Part shown: in pieces, positions 1 to 10,900 of the stretch
Numbering within the stretch: position 1 is the first letter of the stretch
Layout of the letters: every line of letters starts with the position of its first letter
Assembly: GCF_020536995.1 (NCBI RefSeq)
Contig: NC_068363.1
Location: 2,268,361 to 2,332,360, forward strand
Length of the DNA stretch: 64,000 nucleotides
From: Dreissena polymorpha
Taxonomy: Eukaryota; Mollusca; Bivalvia; Myida; Dreissenidae
Direction: 5' to 3'
Translations under genes and position numbers: made by a program
Notes under the pieces: model-generated
Seen by the model: the letters and a program-made list of their open reading frames with translations, nothing else
Databases searched by the model: none
What the model was told of the DNA's origin: nothing

Positions 1-58
1 CGCCCGCCCGCATTCGCCAATCTAATAACCAGTTTTTTCCTTCGGAAAACCTGGTTAA
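1..58 (-). repeat. Head of a hairpin-headed dispersed repeat, cut by the window edge
   Basis: Positions 27-56 form a hairpin (AACCAG pairing with CTGGTT around a T-rich and A-rich stem), and the bases to its left are CG-rich 'gcccgcccgc'. Read on the minus strand this matches the other repeats here, where a T run is followed by a hairpin and then a CCGTC/CCCGC-rich stretch. Only the head is inside the window. Confidence 0.5.
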
Positions 59-659
59 AAATTTCTTCAAACAACTTTATAAGAAATAAGGCCTTTACAA
101 GCATCTCAGTTGTTCGAAAAAAGAGTTTCATTTTCAACTCAAATTGTTAAAGTCTATATATTTTACAACCAAGACGATTTTTTCTCATATTTTAACAATC
201 ATTAACAACAGTCAAAAAAAAATGGACAAAGTTGTGTTCAGAGGAAACTATGAGCACTAAAAAGTTTTGAATTGCATTTGGCAGATATGTTTAATACATA
301 TTGACAAAATGTTTCTTAATTGTACTATATAAACTCATCTCTGACTTAGTATAAAATGGAAAAATTATTTTACTTTTTATTTTGCTCTCTTGCTCCATTT
401 TTTTCCAAATACAAATTCAAACAAATCTCAGGTTTGTTATTGCCTATTTTAACATTTTAGTGATGTATTGCAGAACGCGACCTCTAAGTACATATTCAAT
501 AAAGATACTCTCTCAGTCCTAAACACAAAACATTAATAATAATGCACCATGTTACAAGTATTTTGCAATAATTGTTATTATCTGAATTGTTAATTGAAAG
601 TTACATGTACATAGTCTGCAAACATAATCTTTACAACTATGATGGGATAAACTCATTAC

Positions 660-3600
660 CTCCCTTTGTCGAAGCGGAACCAGAATCTTCCTTCGGCATT
701 TCTTCTTTTGGTGCTTCTTTTGGAGCCTCTTTTGATGTGTCCTTTGGTGCATCTTTAGCTTCATTGTTGTTTTTCGGCTGTTTTTTACCAGCCCTAGGTC
801 CAAAGTTTTCCCAACCATCTGATTTATGTTTTCGCAAAACAATCCAGTCTTTTATTATAGTCCTCCAATCAGAGGGTTTTAATCTTGAAAGGAGGTGAAT
901 CTTTCTTCTGACCTAAAAAGCAAAAATTCAATTATGCCTTTGTATCAGTTGAGTGAGTTACTGAGCAATATTTCTATCTTTTTTTTATACCCACGCTTTT
1001 TAAAAACTAAAAACTGGCCACTATCTCCTCCTACACTATAAGAACTAGAACCTTGAAACTTACACACATGGTAGCTATGAGCATATGTGCGATCTTGCAC
1101 TATTTGGAATTTTAATCTGACCCCTGAGTCAAAAGTTATGGGGGTTGGGGTGGGGACGGGTCAGAGATTTTCACTCATTTTTTTGTTTTATGTACTTTAA
1201 TATTGGCCATGACTTTTGCAATATTGAAGATAGCAACTTGATATTTGGCATGCGTGTGTATCTCATGGAGCTGCACATTTAGAGTGGTGAAAGGTCAAGG
1301 TCATCCTTCAAGGTCAAAAAAACAAATCAAATGGAAGTAATAAGCTTTAAAGGGAGGTAATTAATGAACCTGCCAAATGACAATTTTTTTTTTTAATAAA
1401 TCAAAGCGACGCAGTAGGGGGCATTGTGTTTCTGACAAACACATCTCTTGTTTTATGTTATCATACATTAACTTCTTCATTTCTACACCGATTTACTTCC
1501 AATTGATACTGAACATCTCTTATGACAATACGGTCAACCTCAACTATGCATGGCCTAATTACCAACCCTAGGGCGCCCCCTCGGTCAAACATGCGGCGTG
1601 GGGATACGCGTCAGCCTCTGTCGCGCCATTTCTAATTTCCTTTTAATTTTCGTTTTGACACACTTTTGTTACATAAGGCTTAAGTTTACGTTTGCAAATG
1701 AAATGAAAGATTACCAACAAAGCATATTTCGTTCATCTATAGACTATACAAAAGTATGTGTATACATGTACCTGAACACCCACATGTTAAGACGGGGGAC
1801 CTTTGTCAAAGACAAAAAGGTTCATGTTGTAGGCGTAATAACTGGATTTTCATAAATTTCATCAGTTTAGTTTTAGTTCTTTTATTTAGTCATGGCGAGA
1901 TCCAGATTTTTATTTGCTAATTATTTTGCAACCATAGCAATACAAATTAGGTCTGATGAAAAAAGGAATAGCATGCATTTTTTTTACTATATGGCCCTTA
2001 ACAATGTTTGCTTTTCCTCAATTTTAAGAAAGGGCTGGGTCCCTTTTGATTGGGAACAAGCATTTTAACTTAAGTTTGTTAAATTAGTGATGTTGTTGAT
2101 TTGCTATCAAAGGCTTCACAATTGAGATTAAAGTGATGGATTTTAATAAATTTGGAAAACCAGGAGTCAAATGACCCTGTGCTTGAAAGTTTCATAAGTC
2201 AGAATAACGGGTCAAAATACTTAACCCATTTATGCCTAGTGAACTCTCCCATCCTTCTTTATTGGATCAATTTATTTCCAATATTAGGGATGTCTAGTAT
2301 ATTTATTTATATATTTAGAATATTTCTTACAGAAATTCCTTTAAGCAAACAGCACAGACCCTGATGCATCATGCGGCGTCTCATCTGGGTCTACGCTTTT
2401 TGCCAAGGCCTTTTTCTAAACGCTACAGGTTTTTTTTTCCTTCTTTGCGACCCGCCGAAAAACGGCCCTTTCCCCTCTTGAAACTGATTGTTGTAGTAAA
2501 TTTTTTTTCCCCTCAGCAGGTAAATTTTCCCCAAGATTTCATTCCCCCCCAAACATTTTTTTTTTTGTTAACCTGATCCAGTGTAGAAAATAGAACATAT
2601 TGCATAATTAAAATATCTGTTGCCTAGAATTTGTTTTAAAAACAGTAAAATATGTTAACTTGATTATTTAAGACTTTCCTTATTTTCCCCCAAATCAGGC
2701 ATTTCTCGTGATTTTTTCCCCCAAAATCCGGCAGTTCGCGCAATTTCTTCCCCCTAAAAAAAGGCCAGGACCTTTCCCCAAAATCAGATAAAAAAACCTG
2801 CGGTTGGCATAAATGGGTTAAGCACATAGAGTTATTTTGTTTGTGCATACTAGTTAAATTATCTGTTTATCTTTTCTAGTGTACATTGTAGTGAAATACT
2901 ATGAGATTTAGCACAATTTTAATTATATAAAATATATTATTGATTAAGCTTCCCTATAAACTTTGCATCAAGATAATACAAGGCAGATAACTTGCAGGAC
3001 TCAAAAGTAAGTACAGTGCAGTCCACGCGTTTTCACCAATTCCCTCGCTACTCAGCGGAAACGCCCACGGAGGGAGATTAAGAACGTCCTGGGATACGCT
3101 GAGTTTGCATGATTGGTGCCGCCGAGGTTAACAATCGGCAAATTGATAAGCTGACGCGGCGGCCCTCGGCGTTGGGCAACGCGGAGGAAACTCCGTGTTT
3201 AACGAGATAACGATCAATTTAACTTTGTTTGACTTCCTGATTTTCAAATAAAATTACATTCTTACAAGTACATATGTATATAAAATAATGACATTCAAAA
3301 CAATGTATTACCGTTAATTATCATTGACCAGTCGCCAAATATGAGATCGCTCCGCGCCACTAAGTTGTGTTTTCATAAAACGCTTTATCCATTACTCCGA
3401 CAGTCTTTGTTTGTCGGACCATGTGGCAGCAATAAACGAAATTTCATGAATTTGATTGACAGCTGGCGAGTGGTCAATTATGGACCAAATCGGCAGAGTG
3501 ACATTCACACATGTTAATCCCTTTTGTCAAAACACCACAGACAGCAGTCTACACAATAGGTCAGTAGACAAGCTTTGCATGTTTTCATAACGCCAAACAC

Positions 3601-6600
3601 TTAATCCAGTTCCGTCCAGATGTTCTCTTTAATCAGTATACAGTACAATAACTGTTTCAATAATTACTCTACTAAAATACCGTAACGCTAAACTTTAGCC
3701 TAAAGATACGGCGTGTTTGAATTGAAATTAATTTGGAGGAAATATCAAATTATTCGCGATATAATTGTGTTAAAAAGTACCACAGAAACTTTTAACCGAA
3801 ATCAACAGAATTCAGTGTTCTCTGCGCTACAAAGTTTGTATCAAAAAATCAATACACGCACGCTTTCCATGCATAAATCTTGAACTTGTACATTGCAGCA
3901 TAGTTTTCGCGAGCTTTTGTCGGGAAATATACATGATGACTGTATATTGGAAGCATTTGTAAACGTCGTGTTTAAGGGATCTTTTCATGTTTTGATAAAT
4001 TGACAAAATTGAAAAAAGTTGTTTTAGATTCGCAAATTTTCATTTTAGTTATGATATTTGTGAGGAAACAGTAATACTGAACATTTACCATGGTCTAATA
4101 TAGCCATTATATGCATATTTTGATGATTTAACAAGAGCGCCGCATGACGGAGCAATATACGCCCGATTCGTGTGCCATTGGAGATGATACACTGATGATT
4201 GATGTATTTGTTTTGGAAATAAGCAAAAAAAACAACAACAACTTATATAACTGATATATTCATATATATGCATTGATATCAATAAGTGTACATGACCCAT
4301 ATTCGAACTTGACCTAGATATCAACTAGATGCAACTACTGACCAAGTTTGGTAAAGATCGGATGAATACAATTTGAATAAGAGTCCGGACAAAGTGGCGC
4401 TGTTGAAAATGGACTAATTGACCCTATGACCTAGTTTTTTACCTGGCATGACCCATATTCGAACTTGGCCTAGATATCAACTAGATGCAACTACTGACCA
4501 AGTTTGGTGAAGATAAGATTTATACAATTTGAATTAGAGTCCGGACAAAGTAAAATGCACTAATTGACCCTTTGACCTAGTTTTTGACCCAGCATGACCC
4601 ATATTCGGACTTGACCTAGATATCAACTAGATGCAACTACTGACCAAGTTTGGTGAAGATCGGATGAATACAATTTGAATTAGAGTCCGGACAAAGTGGC
4701 GCCGTTGAAAATGCACTAATTGACCCTATGACCTAGTTTTTGACCCGGCATGACCCATATTCGAACTTGGCCTATATATCAACTAGATGCAACTGCTGAC
4801 CAAGTTTGGTGAAGATCGGATGAATACAATTTGAAATAGAGTCCGGACAAAGTGGCCCCTTTGAAAATGCATTTATTGACCCTATGACCTAGTTTTTGAC
4901 CCGGCATGACCCATATTCGAACTTGGCCTAGATATCAACTAGATGCAACTGCTGACCAAGTTTGGTGAAGATCGGATGAATACAATTTGAATTAGAGTCC
5001 GGACAAAGTGATGCCTTCCGCCCGCCGCCCGCCCGCCCGCCCGCCAAGGGGTTTCACATAATACGTCCCGTATTTTATACGGGCGTATAAAAACCTGAAA
5101 ATTATAAAGCGTTGCAACGCGAAATGATTGAATAATTTGGACAGTTCTGTTGTTGTTGTTTAATTTTGTGAAACTACAAAGATTGCTTATATAAACTATA
5201 AAATACGTCTTTCATACATAATTGGCAGGATAGCCGAGCGGTCTCATTGGTTTTTACTTCAGGAATCCGGGGGTCACTGGTTCGAGTCCTGTTGTGGGCT
5301 ATTTTTTTTTCATTTTTTAAATTTTATTCTTGACGTTTTACTGGAGCTTTTTAGATCCAATGTTTACATTTATCAATATAAAGCATTTAATGACAAACTT
5401 CAAAACATGCCAAAATCTGTGAAAAGGCCCCTTTAACATTAAAAATCGGAAGCGTGTTTTGGATTACAAAATATTATTCTCGTTTGGAAATTTAACGGAA
5501 CATTTATTCTTGTGTTATATGTGTTATGAATTAAATATTAATTTGTCAAAACGCTTTATGTGTCATATATTCATTCATATTGTAGACGTACCTGTGAATA
5601 AAAACATATATTAATTTTTTATACAATTATCTTTATTTTTATAAGCCACAGTATTTAAACAATTTGTAATTGCAATGTTTATATTTTTTGGAATGCACAG
5701 TAGCACACTGCGTCGCGCGGCGGTGTTCTGATAAGAACGGAAATTGCCTGCATTTACCAACTACCCGTAGGCTTAAGTAATAAAAGCCGCGGGTATTAGC
5801 GTTTTAGTGAATACACCTCGCCTTCCCCGCTGCGGAATCACTCTCTAGCAGACGAATGCCCCACGGAGGGAGCGTGTTTTTTGGGGAAAAGGGTGGACTG
5901 TACTGAATCAAAAAGCAGGATTCTGCTTCAATTGAAATCCCTGATGTGAGATATTTTCAATACAATATTTAATAAGGTTCAACTGAAAAGTTCAGATCTT
6001 AAAAAAAAAATTATGAGAATAAGGGATAAGTACTTTTAAGTAAACACAGGGTCTAGATTCAGACTAATGGAGGGATAGAGGGAAATTGAAATAAAATAAT
6101 ACATTCAAGGTTTGTTTTAAATCAATCTTTATCAATATGCGTGTCACTGCTAATGCATTCACCCACAAAAAAAACATGTATGCATTTAGGAACATGACTG
6201 AACTTTTATTCAAGCTTGTTTACCTTTCAATTATTGATACCTGGATACCTGGACTGTTGGGCCGTAAATTAGCTATGCTGTTATGGCCCCTCTGATAAAT
6301 GTTCTCTTCCTTAGAATCTCTCGCTGATATGTAATATTTTGTTAAAACTTCTCTAGAGTGCGCTTAGTAAATAATAATTGTTAAAATTAACTAATTTACA
6401 GACATGTTAAACTTCTTAATGTTCCATTTCTCAAAATTCAGCAACGATTTAAATTGATTAACACTTGTGGCAGCTATTGTTGATTCTTCCAAACTGTTCC
6501 ATTAAATTAATGAATTGATCTTTGACTAAAGGTGTTGAGTCTTACATTGCTTTTGGAATTCTTGCCTCTTAGTTTCAAGTGATGACCACGAAGATTACCC

Positions 6601-7627
6601 TCAGCCAGATCGAACAATTTTTCCCAGTTTAAATCATCCAGCGCATGTAAAGATTTGAAAATTTATTTGGATCATATCCGCCCTGTCCCTTCTGTACTCA
6701 AGTGTGACTAGTCCCAACTTCCGAAGTCTCTGGTCGTATGGTAGATGTGCCACCAATGGCACTAGTTTAGTTGCTCTTCGCAGCACATCTTCAATTAACT
6801 TTATATGTTTTTTTAGGTGAGGGGACCAAACACATGATCCGTTTTCTAAGGTTGGCCTGATTAAAGCCTTATACAGAGGCAGAAACATTTCTTCATCAAG
6901 ACATTCGAAGGATCTATGTACTAAGGCAAGAGTTCGCTGTGCTTTATTCGTTATATTTGTAATGTGTTGGTTAAAACTTAGCCGCTCGTCAAAAGTCACA
7001 CCTTAACCTTTCTCATTTGTGACTGCTTCAATGGCTGTGTAGTTTCCGTCCGGGTCTCTCATGGAATACTGAAAATCACTATTTAAACTTCCAAGGTGAA
7101 GAACTTTGCATTTCTTTGCATTAAATGTCAATTTCCATTTATCACTCCAGTCACTTAAGTTGTCTAGGTCAGATTGTAGATTATAACACTCCTCATTTGT
7201 TGTTACTGGTGAAAAAAGCTTTGTGTCATCGGCACAAATCTTAACAATTCCTGATACTATGTCAGGTAAGTCATTGATAAAACACAGAAAAAGTATCGGT
7301 CCGATTACACTGCCTTGAGGGACTCCGCTAACTACATCTCTCAATGATGACTTGCATTTTGAATATATTGGAACTGCCATAAATCATGGACGATAGGTTC
7401 TATTTACAATAATTTTCTAACAGTTCTGAAAAATCAATTTTAGCCACCACAAGAAAAAAGAGAATAAGAGAGAAACCCCATGAAGGAGTGATGAAACACA
7501 GCAAAGTTTTGTTTACATTTTATACATAACAGAATATATTTACCTCATGTTGAAGGCAACCTCTTGAAACTGATTGTTGTAGTAATTTTTCTAGCCTGTT
7601 TGCAAATCTGATATAGTGCAATGCCAT
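660..7627 (-). CDS. AFG3L2: Probable m-AAA protease subunit, AFG3L2-like, N-terminal exons only
   Basis: Two exons join in phase. Exon 1 (7627-7544) starts MALHYIRFANRLEKLLQQ and ends at the donor GAG|gtaaat. Exon 2 (912-660) follows the acceptor tttttag and ends at GGAG|gtaatgag. The first 40 or so residues are basic and amphipathic with no acidic run, as in a mitochondrial targeting peptide. Then come KSDGWENFGPRAGKK and a linker rich in Lys, Glu, Pro and Ala that ends in TKGG. Human AFG3L2 has the same order: targeting peptide, PPKGFEKYF, charged linker, Gly-rich stretch, then the first membrane segment. Family members form the inner-membrane m-AAA protease that degrades misfolded proteins and matures MrpL32. 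The AAA and peptidase domains are outside the window, so the name rests on layout and one short motif. Intron 1 is 6.6 kb and holds a LINE remnant and several MITEs. Another mitochondrial protein remains possible. Confidence 0.45.
1012..1632 (+). repeat. Dispersed repeat with 3' hairpin, carrying an inserted hairpin-headed repeat
   Basis: The block 1016-1180 (GGCCACTATCTCCT onward) and the tail 1588-1632 (ACATGCGGCGTGGGGATACG) recur together and uninterrupted at 49051-49275. The tail can fold into a GCGTC/GACGC hairpin. Here the two parts are separated by about 400 bp, including a copy of the GATAGCAACTTGATATTTGG repeat that ends at about 1455 with CACATCTCTTGTTTT. Confidence 0.6.
2221..2821 (+). 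mobile_element. Hairpin MITE family 1 (TTAACCCATTTATGCCTA ends), interrupted
   Basis: The element begins TTAACCCATTTATGCCTAG and ends GGCATAAATGGGTTAA, which are inverted repeats of each other. Intact relatives lie at 39173-39392 and 60286-60515 and are about 220-230 bp. This copy has lost part of the central GACGCC palindrome and is split by the insert at 2426-2800. Confidence 0.7.
2426..2800. mobile_element. Insert with CAGGTTTTTTT inverted ends inside the MITE
   Basis: The insert starts CAGGTTTTTTTT and ends AAAAAAACCTG, and it splits the host MITE between 'cgcta' and 'ggcataaat'. A 5-bp target duplication (cgcta/cggtt) is possible but imperfect. The interior is rich in pyrimidine runs. 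It contains 26 bases matching exon 1 of the AFG3L2-like gene at about 7559-7585. Confidence 0.5.
4131..5088 (-). repeat. Hairpin-headed repeat, 'TATACGCCCG' family, nested in the tRNA-headed element
   Basis: On the minus strand it begins TATACGCCCGTATAAAATAC (a hairpin) and ends CTCTTGTT. It holds about five tandem units; the block tgacccatattcg recurs at 4293, 4449, 4595, 4751 and 4907, a period near 156 bp. The same unit in the other orientation occurs at 10551-11297. The host sequence resumes directly on both sides with no visible target duplication. Confidence 0.75.
5225..5301 (+). other. tRNA-like head of the repeat, not a tRNA gene
   Basis: The stretch has box A-like (GATAGCCGAGCGGTC) and box B (GGTTCGAGTCC) sequences. 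The acceptor strands do not pair well and it lies inside a repeat, so it is the SINE-like head of that element. Confidence 0.6.
6410..7435 (-). mobile_element. CR1/Jockey-type LINE remnant, reverse-transcriptase and C-terminal part
   Basis: Minus-strand translation from 7380 gives the RT palm motif SGVPQGSVIGPILFL followed by CADDTKLF, where the usual box is Y/FADD, so a catalytic-box residue has changed. Downstream lie SDKWKLTFNAKKCKVLHLG, then SFNQHITNITNKAQRTLAL, and LYKALIRPTLENGSCVWSP, the usual order of the RT thumb and C-terminal region in CR1/Jockey elements. The frame changes at about 7000 and again at about 6650; a third piece down to about 6410 contains LNTFSQRSINSWNSL, typical of the family C-terminus. 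No endonuclease is present, so this is a 5'-truncated dead copy. It lies in intron 1 of the AFG3L2-like gene, in the same orientation. Confidence 0.85.
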
Positions 7628-7934
7628 AATTATATAAATTCGTGTAACCTTTCTCGAGAAACTGACTTATTATTTAACAGGTTATAGCTCTTGAACTCCA
7701 TATATACGCATTATTTTTGAAGATAAAAATACATTGAAATAATACATAAAACGATAAAAAAAATATTCTCTATATTTTGTATTTCATTTTTTTATTTCAT
7801 TGCTGATATTTCAGTGTTAGTTAATAGTTTTCCTTTGAAATGATTATTCGAAAATCGGGTGAATGTAATGAAAGAATAGCTTCCGCTTTTGTCAAAATAA
7901 ACAATAACACGTGCTACATTTTGGCTGTAGGAAA
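7628..7934. promoter_or_regulatory. Shared head-to-head promoter region of the AFG3L2-like gene and NOP9
   Basis: Only 307 bp separate the two start codons, which point away from each other. The region is AT-rich without an obvious TATA box placed for either gene. A CACGTG E-box lies at 7908-7913, 21 bp upstream of the NOP9 ATG. A bidirectional promoter is inferred from spacing alone. Confidence 0.5.
7908..7913. promoter_or_regulatory. Canonical E-box CACGTG next to the NOP9 start
   Basis: A perfect palindromic CACGTG lies just upstream of the NOP9 ATG. In animals this is the core site for Myc/Max and other bHLH-zipper factors, which commonly drive ribosome-biogenesis genes. A 6-bp match can occur by chance. 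Confidence 0.35.
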
Positions 7935-10900
7935 ATGAGTTTTAAAGGCAAACAGTCTCGATTTAAAACGTTGACCGAAGATACTTTAAATTACTACAAA
8001 CGTATAAAAGAAGTTTTACAGGATGACAATTCAATTGATGGTATGATTTTTGTTATTATAATTATATATATATTCGGACACGACAATATATTCGGACGTT
8101 AATTGACGTTTAAAATGGCATTGCACATCATGAATGTCTGTATTCTTATCAGTAAAAAAATATACAGCAATGTATGCCTACACCGTGACTCAATCACCAA
8201 ATATTTGTAATTGCAATCGATCTACTAAAACACTAAAATGCAATGCTAGCCTCGGAAATAGTCTATACAAACGGACTAGTCTATACAAACGGACTCTCAG
8301 AGCTTTTGATAATTTTTGCTGTGACGGCTCTGGGAGTCCATATGCACCTCTTCATAAACACAATGGCAGTTCTCCGCAGCTGATCAGTGCACATCACTAA
8401 ACAGACATTGTTTGTGACCAATTAAGGAAAGCGATGAATACACTTCAAAAGCACAAAGTTACCTGAATTACAACATACGGACACTATCCTTTGCATGCAC
8501 CCTTAATAAAACGACAATGTTTCAAAACATTATTTACATTTTTCTAGGTTGGCGCTAAGGAAAAAAAATTAGTAGCCAAATTTCAGCACTACGATGACGA
8601 CCCACATTATAACCTTATTTTCTAAATGAACCACATAATCATTATCATGAATCTATAGGTATCAATAATGACTGTATTAAATTATCATTGAAGACACATT
8701 TAAATAAATTATTTGTTACGTGAAATCAAATAATTTCATGTTTATTTTTATTTCCATTTATATTTATTTTCATGCACTGGCATAAACTGTATACAATGTA
8801 AGATCTTTCAGATTTGCCCCGGTCTTTGATTGGGTGGGTCTTGCGTAACTCCTATTCGCCCCCCCCTTCTCCCAATAATTTTTGCCGTAGTCTGGTGCTT
8901 CTTGATTCTTGAAAAATACATTTAACTCAATGTATTCTTGAATTGACATATTTTTCCATAGTTGCAATATATAATTTATTCAAACGTACCGGTAAATTTG
9001 TAAGTCTTAAATACTCCATGTACTGAGCGGCTAGGCTATTTTTAGTTACACATCGTCTGTTTTTAAAAAAGCATGCTTTGCATGCGTAGAACTTGGCATT
9101 GCAGACGACAGCAATTATTTCGCGCTCTTTCTTATAACACGGGTTCTACATGGCATACCGGTATTAATGTATAGTGAATAGTTATTATCATGTGGCTGTA
9201 GAAAAACGGTGTAAATCAGTTCTACAAATAGACCTGATAAAATATACATGCACTGGATTTAATTTGTTACCGCATCAAATTATTAACGGGTTTTGTTTTT
9301 CACAACTTACTCGCCGTAAGTAAATTTACACTGCTCACCAATTGCAATTAACTTCTCTTAATTAATGGTTGTTTACAGTACGGTAAATAGGTGTGATGAT
9401 GATGCCCGAAACCTCCTTTAATGTACTGCTTTATTTACCGGTTTTATATCACATGTTAATGCTACAACTGTGATTCATTGTTAATAAACCTGCGATAAAT
9501 GCTTACTCTGTGACCGACGTCAATCAAAAATAATACTCGCTATATAACTCCGCCTCCATAAACATTCTCGTAACTGATTGGACGTTAAATATCACAGTTT
9601 GGCGACTGGAAAGTTACCCGAAAATTTCCCGTGATGCATCTGTCAGCATACATGACTGTGTTATGTGGCTTGAATATACGATAAGGGCATCCGGTTATCT
9701 CTTATCAGTGGACTATCTATTACCACCTGGAGCTTTTATGGCGATTACATGTGGAAATCGGTGCCGAGTTCTCTTTAAAAGTAGGGAATATTATATACTT
9801 ATAGAGAAATATCAGGGTATTTTGCAATCGCCATTTTCATTCACATTTTAAACTTTAATCGCCGGCTGAAAGATTCAATCGCCTTTGGCGATTTTGGCGA
9901 TCGGAAACGCTAACATAGCATTTTTTACGTTTTTAAGTTGAAATTTGGAACAGTTCAAATATTTGAAAAGCATTAACATCTTTGATGTCATCATAAATTA
10001 CCATGTGAAAAAGATTGGTGTACTGCAACCTAACCAATAGCGGCACTTTAAGTCTGCAACATTTTGAGAGATTTCCATGATGGTGGAATCCGGTGGATAT
10101 AGAGTGCATTACAAAAAACAAAGTAAAAAAAATTAAATTATTTTGTTCTTTAATGGTTCCATTTGCATTGGTTTGTGGTTTTGACAGGTACACATGGATA
10201 AGTTTTTACAGTTTCAGTGTTCCTTAGCCCTTGCATTTCAGATCAAATTTTGCAGGGTTACCGGTATAAAGCTGAGTGTTGAATTATTGCAACTAGCCTC
10301 TGAAACAAATTAAAATTTAGCCTATTTTCTGGGGTTTTAATAAGCCTAAAATTTAACAAGAAAGCATTGTGAACCTTCAGCCTTGCAACATGAAGTGGAT
10401 AGTGAGATGAATCTTGGGTTTCTGGTGTGTCAAAATAAGTAACCGTAAGTTACCGTATATAGCGTGCCCCCATGTATAACGCGCATGCGATTTTTTATAG
10501 CCATAACAGAGTTCAAGACCTGAAAATCGGATGGAAAATGGCTTCCATTTTTATACGCCCGTTTTTTAAAAACGGGACGTATTATAGTTTCACCCTTGGC
10601 GGGCGGCGTCCACAGCAGTGTCCGCTCTCTAATTCAAATAGTTTTCATCCGATCTTCACCAAACTTGGTCAGAAGTTGTGTCTAGACAATATCTATGTCA
10701 AGTTCGAATATGGGTCATGCTGGGTCAAAAACTAGGTCAAGGGGTCACTTAGTGCATTTCAAGGATTAAGCATGTTGTCCGCTCTCTAATTGAAGTAGTT
10801 TTCACCCGATCTTCACCAAATTTGGTCAGAAGTTGTGTCTAGATGATATGTAGGTCAAGTTCAAATATGGGTCATGCCGGGTCAAAAACTAGGTCAAGAG

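Larger units (their letters stand above)
3971..5436 (+). mobile_element. tRNA-headed element with inverted ends, copy 1, split by a nested repeat
   Basis: The ends are AAGGGATCTTTTCA and its inverted counterpart TGAAAAGGCCCCTTTAA. Without the nested insert at 4131-5088 the element is about 510 bp, like the copies at 30008, 43446 and 47588. Its core at 5225-5301 has polymerase III box A-like (atagccgagcgg) and box B-like (GGTTCGAGTCC) sequences. The tRNA-like core differs from the other copies, with GATAGCCGAGCGGTC instead of AATAGCTCAGTAGG. Confidence 0.7.

Noticed and set aside
572-898. Plus-strand frame rich in SFGASFG repeats
   Set aside because: It is the antisense shadow of the Lys/Glu/Pro/Ala linker in exon 2 of the AFG3L2-like gene.
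3013-5904. One large element bounded by CAGTGCAGTCCAC and GTGGACTGTACTG
   Set aside because: The end match is only about 12 bp with mismatches and no flanking duplication was seen. It may be real but I cannot support it.
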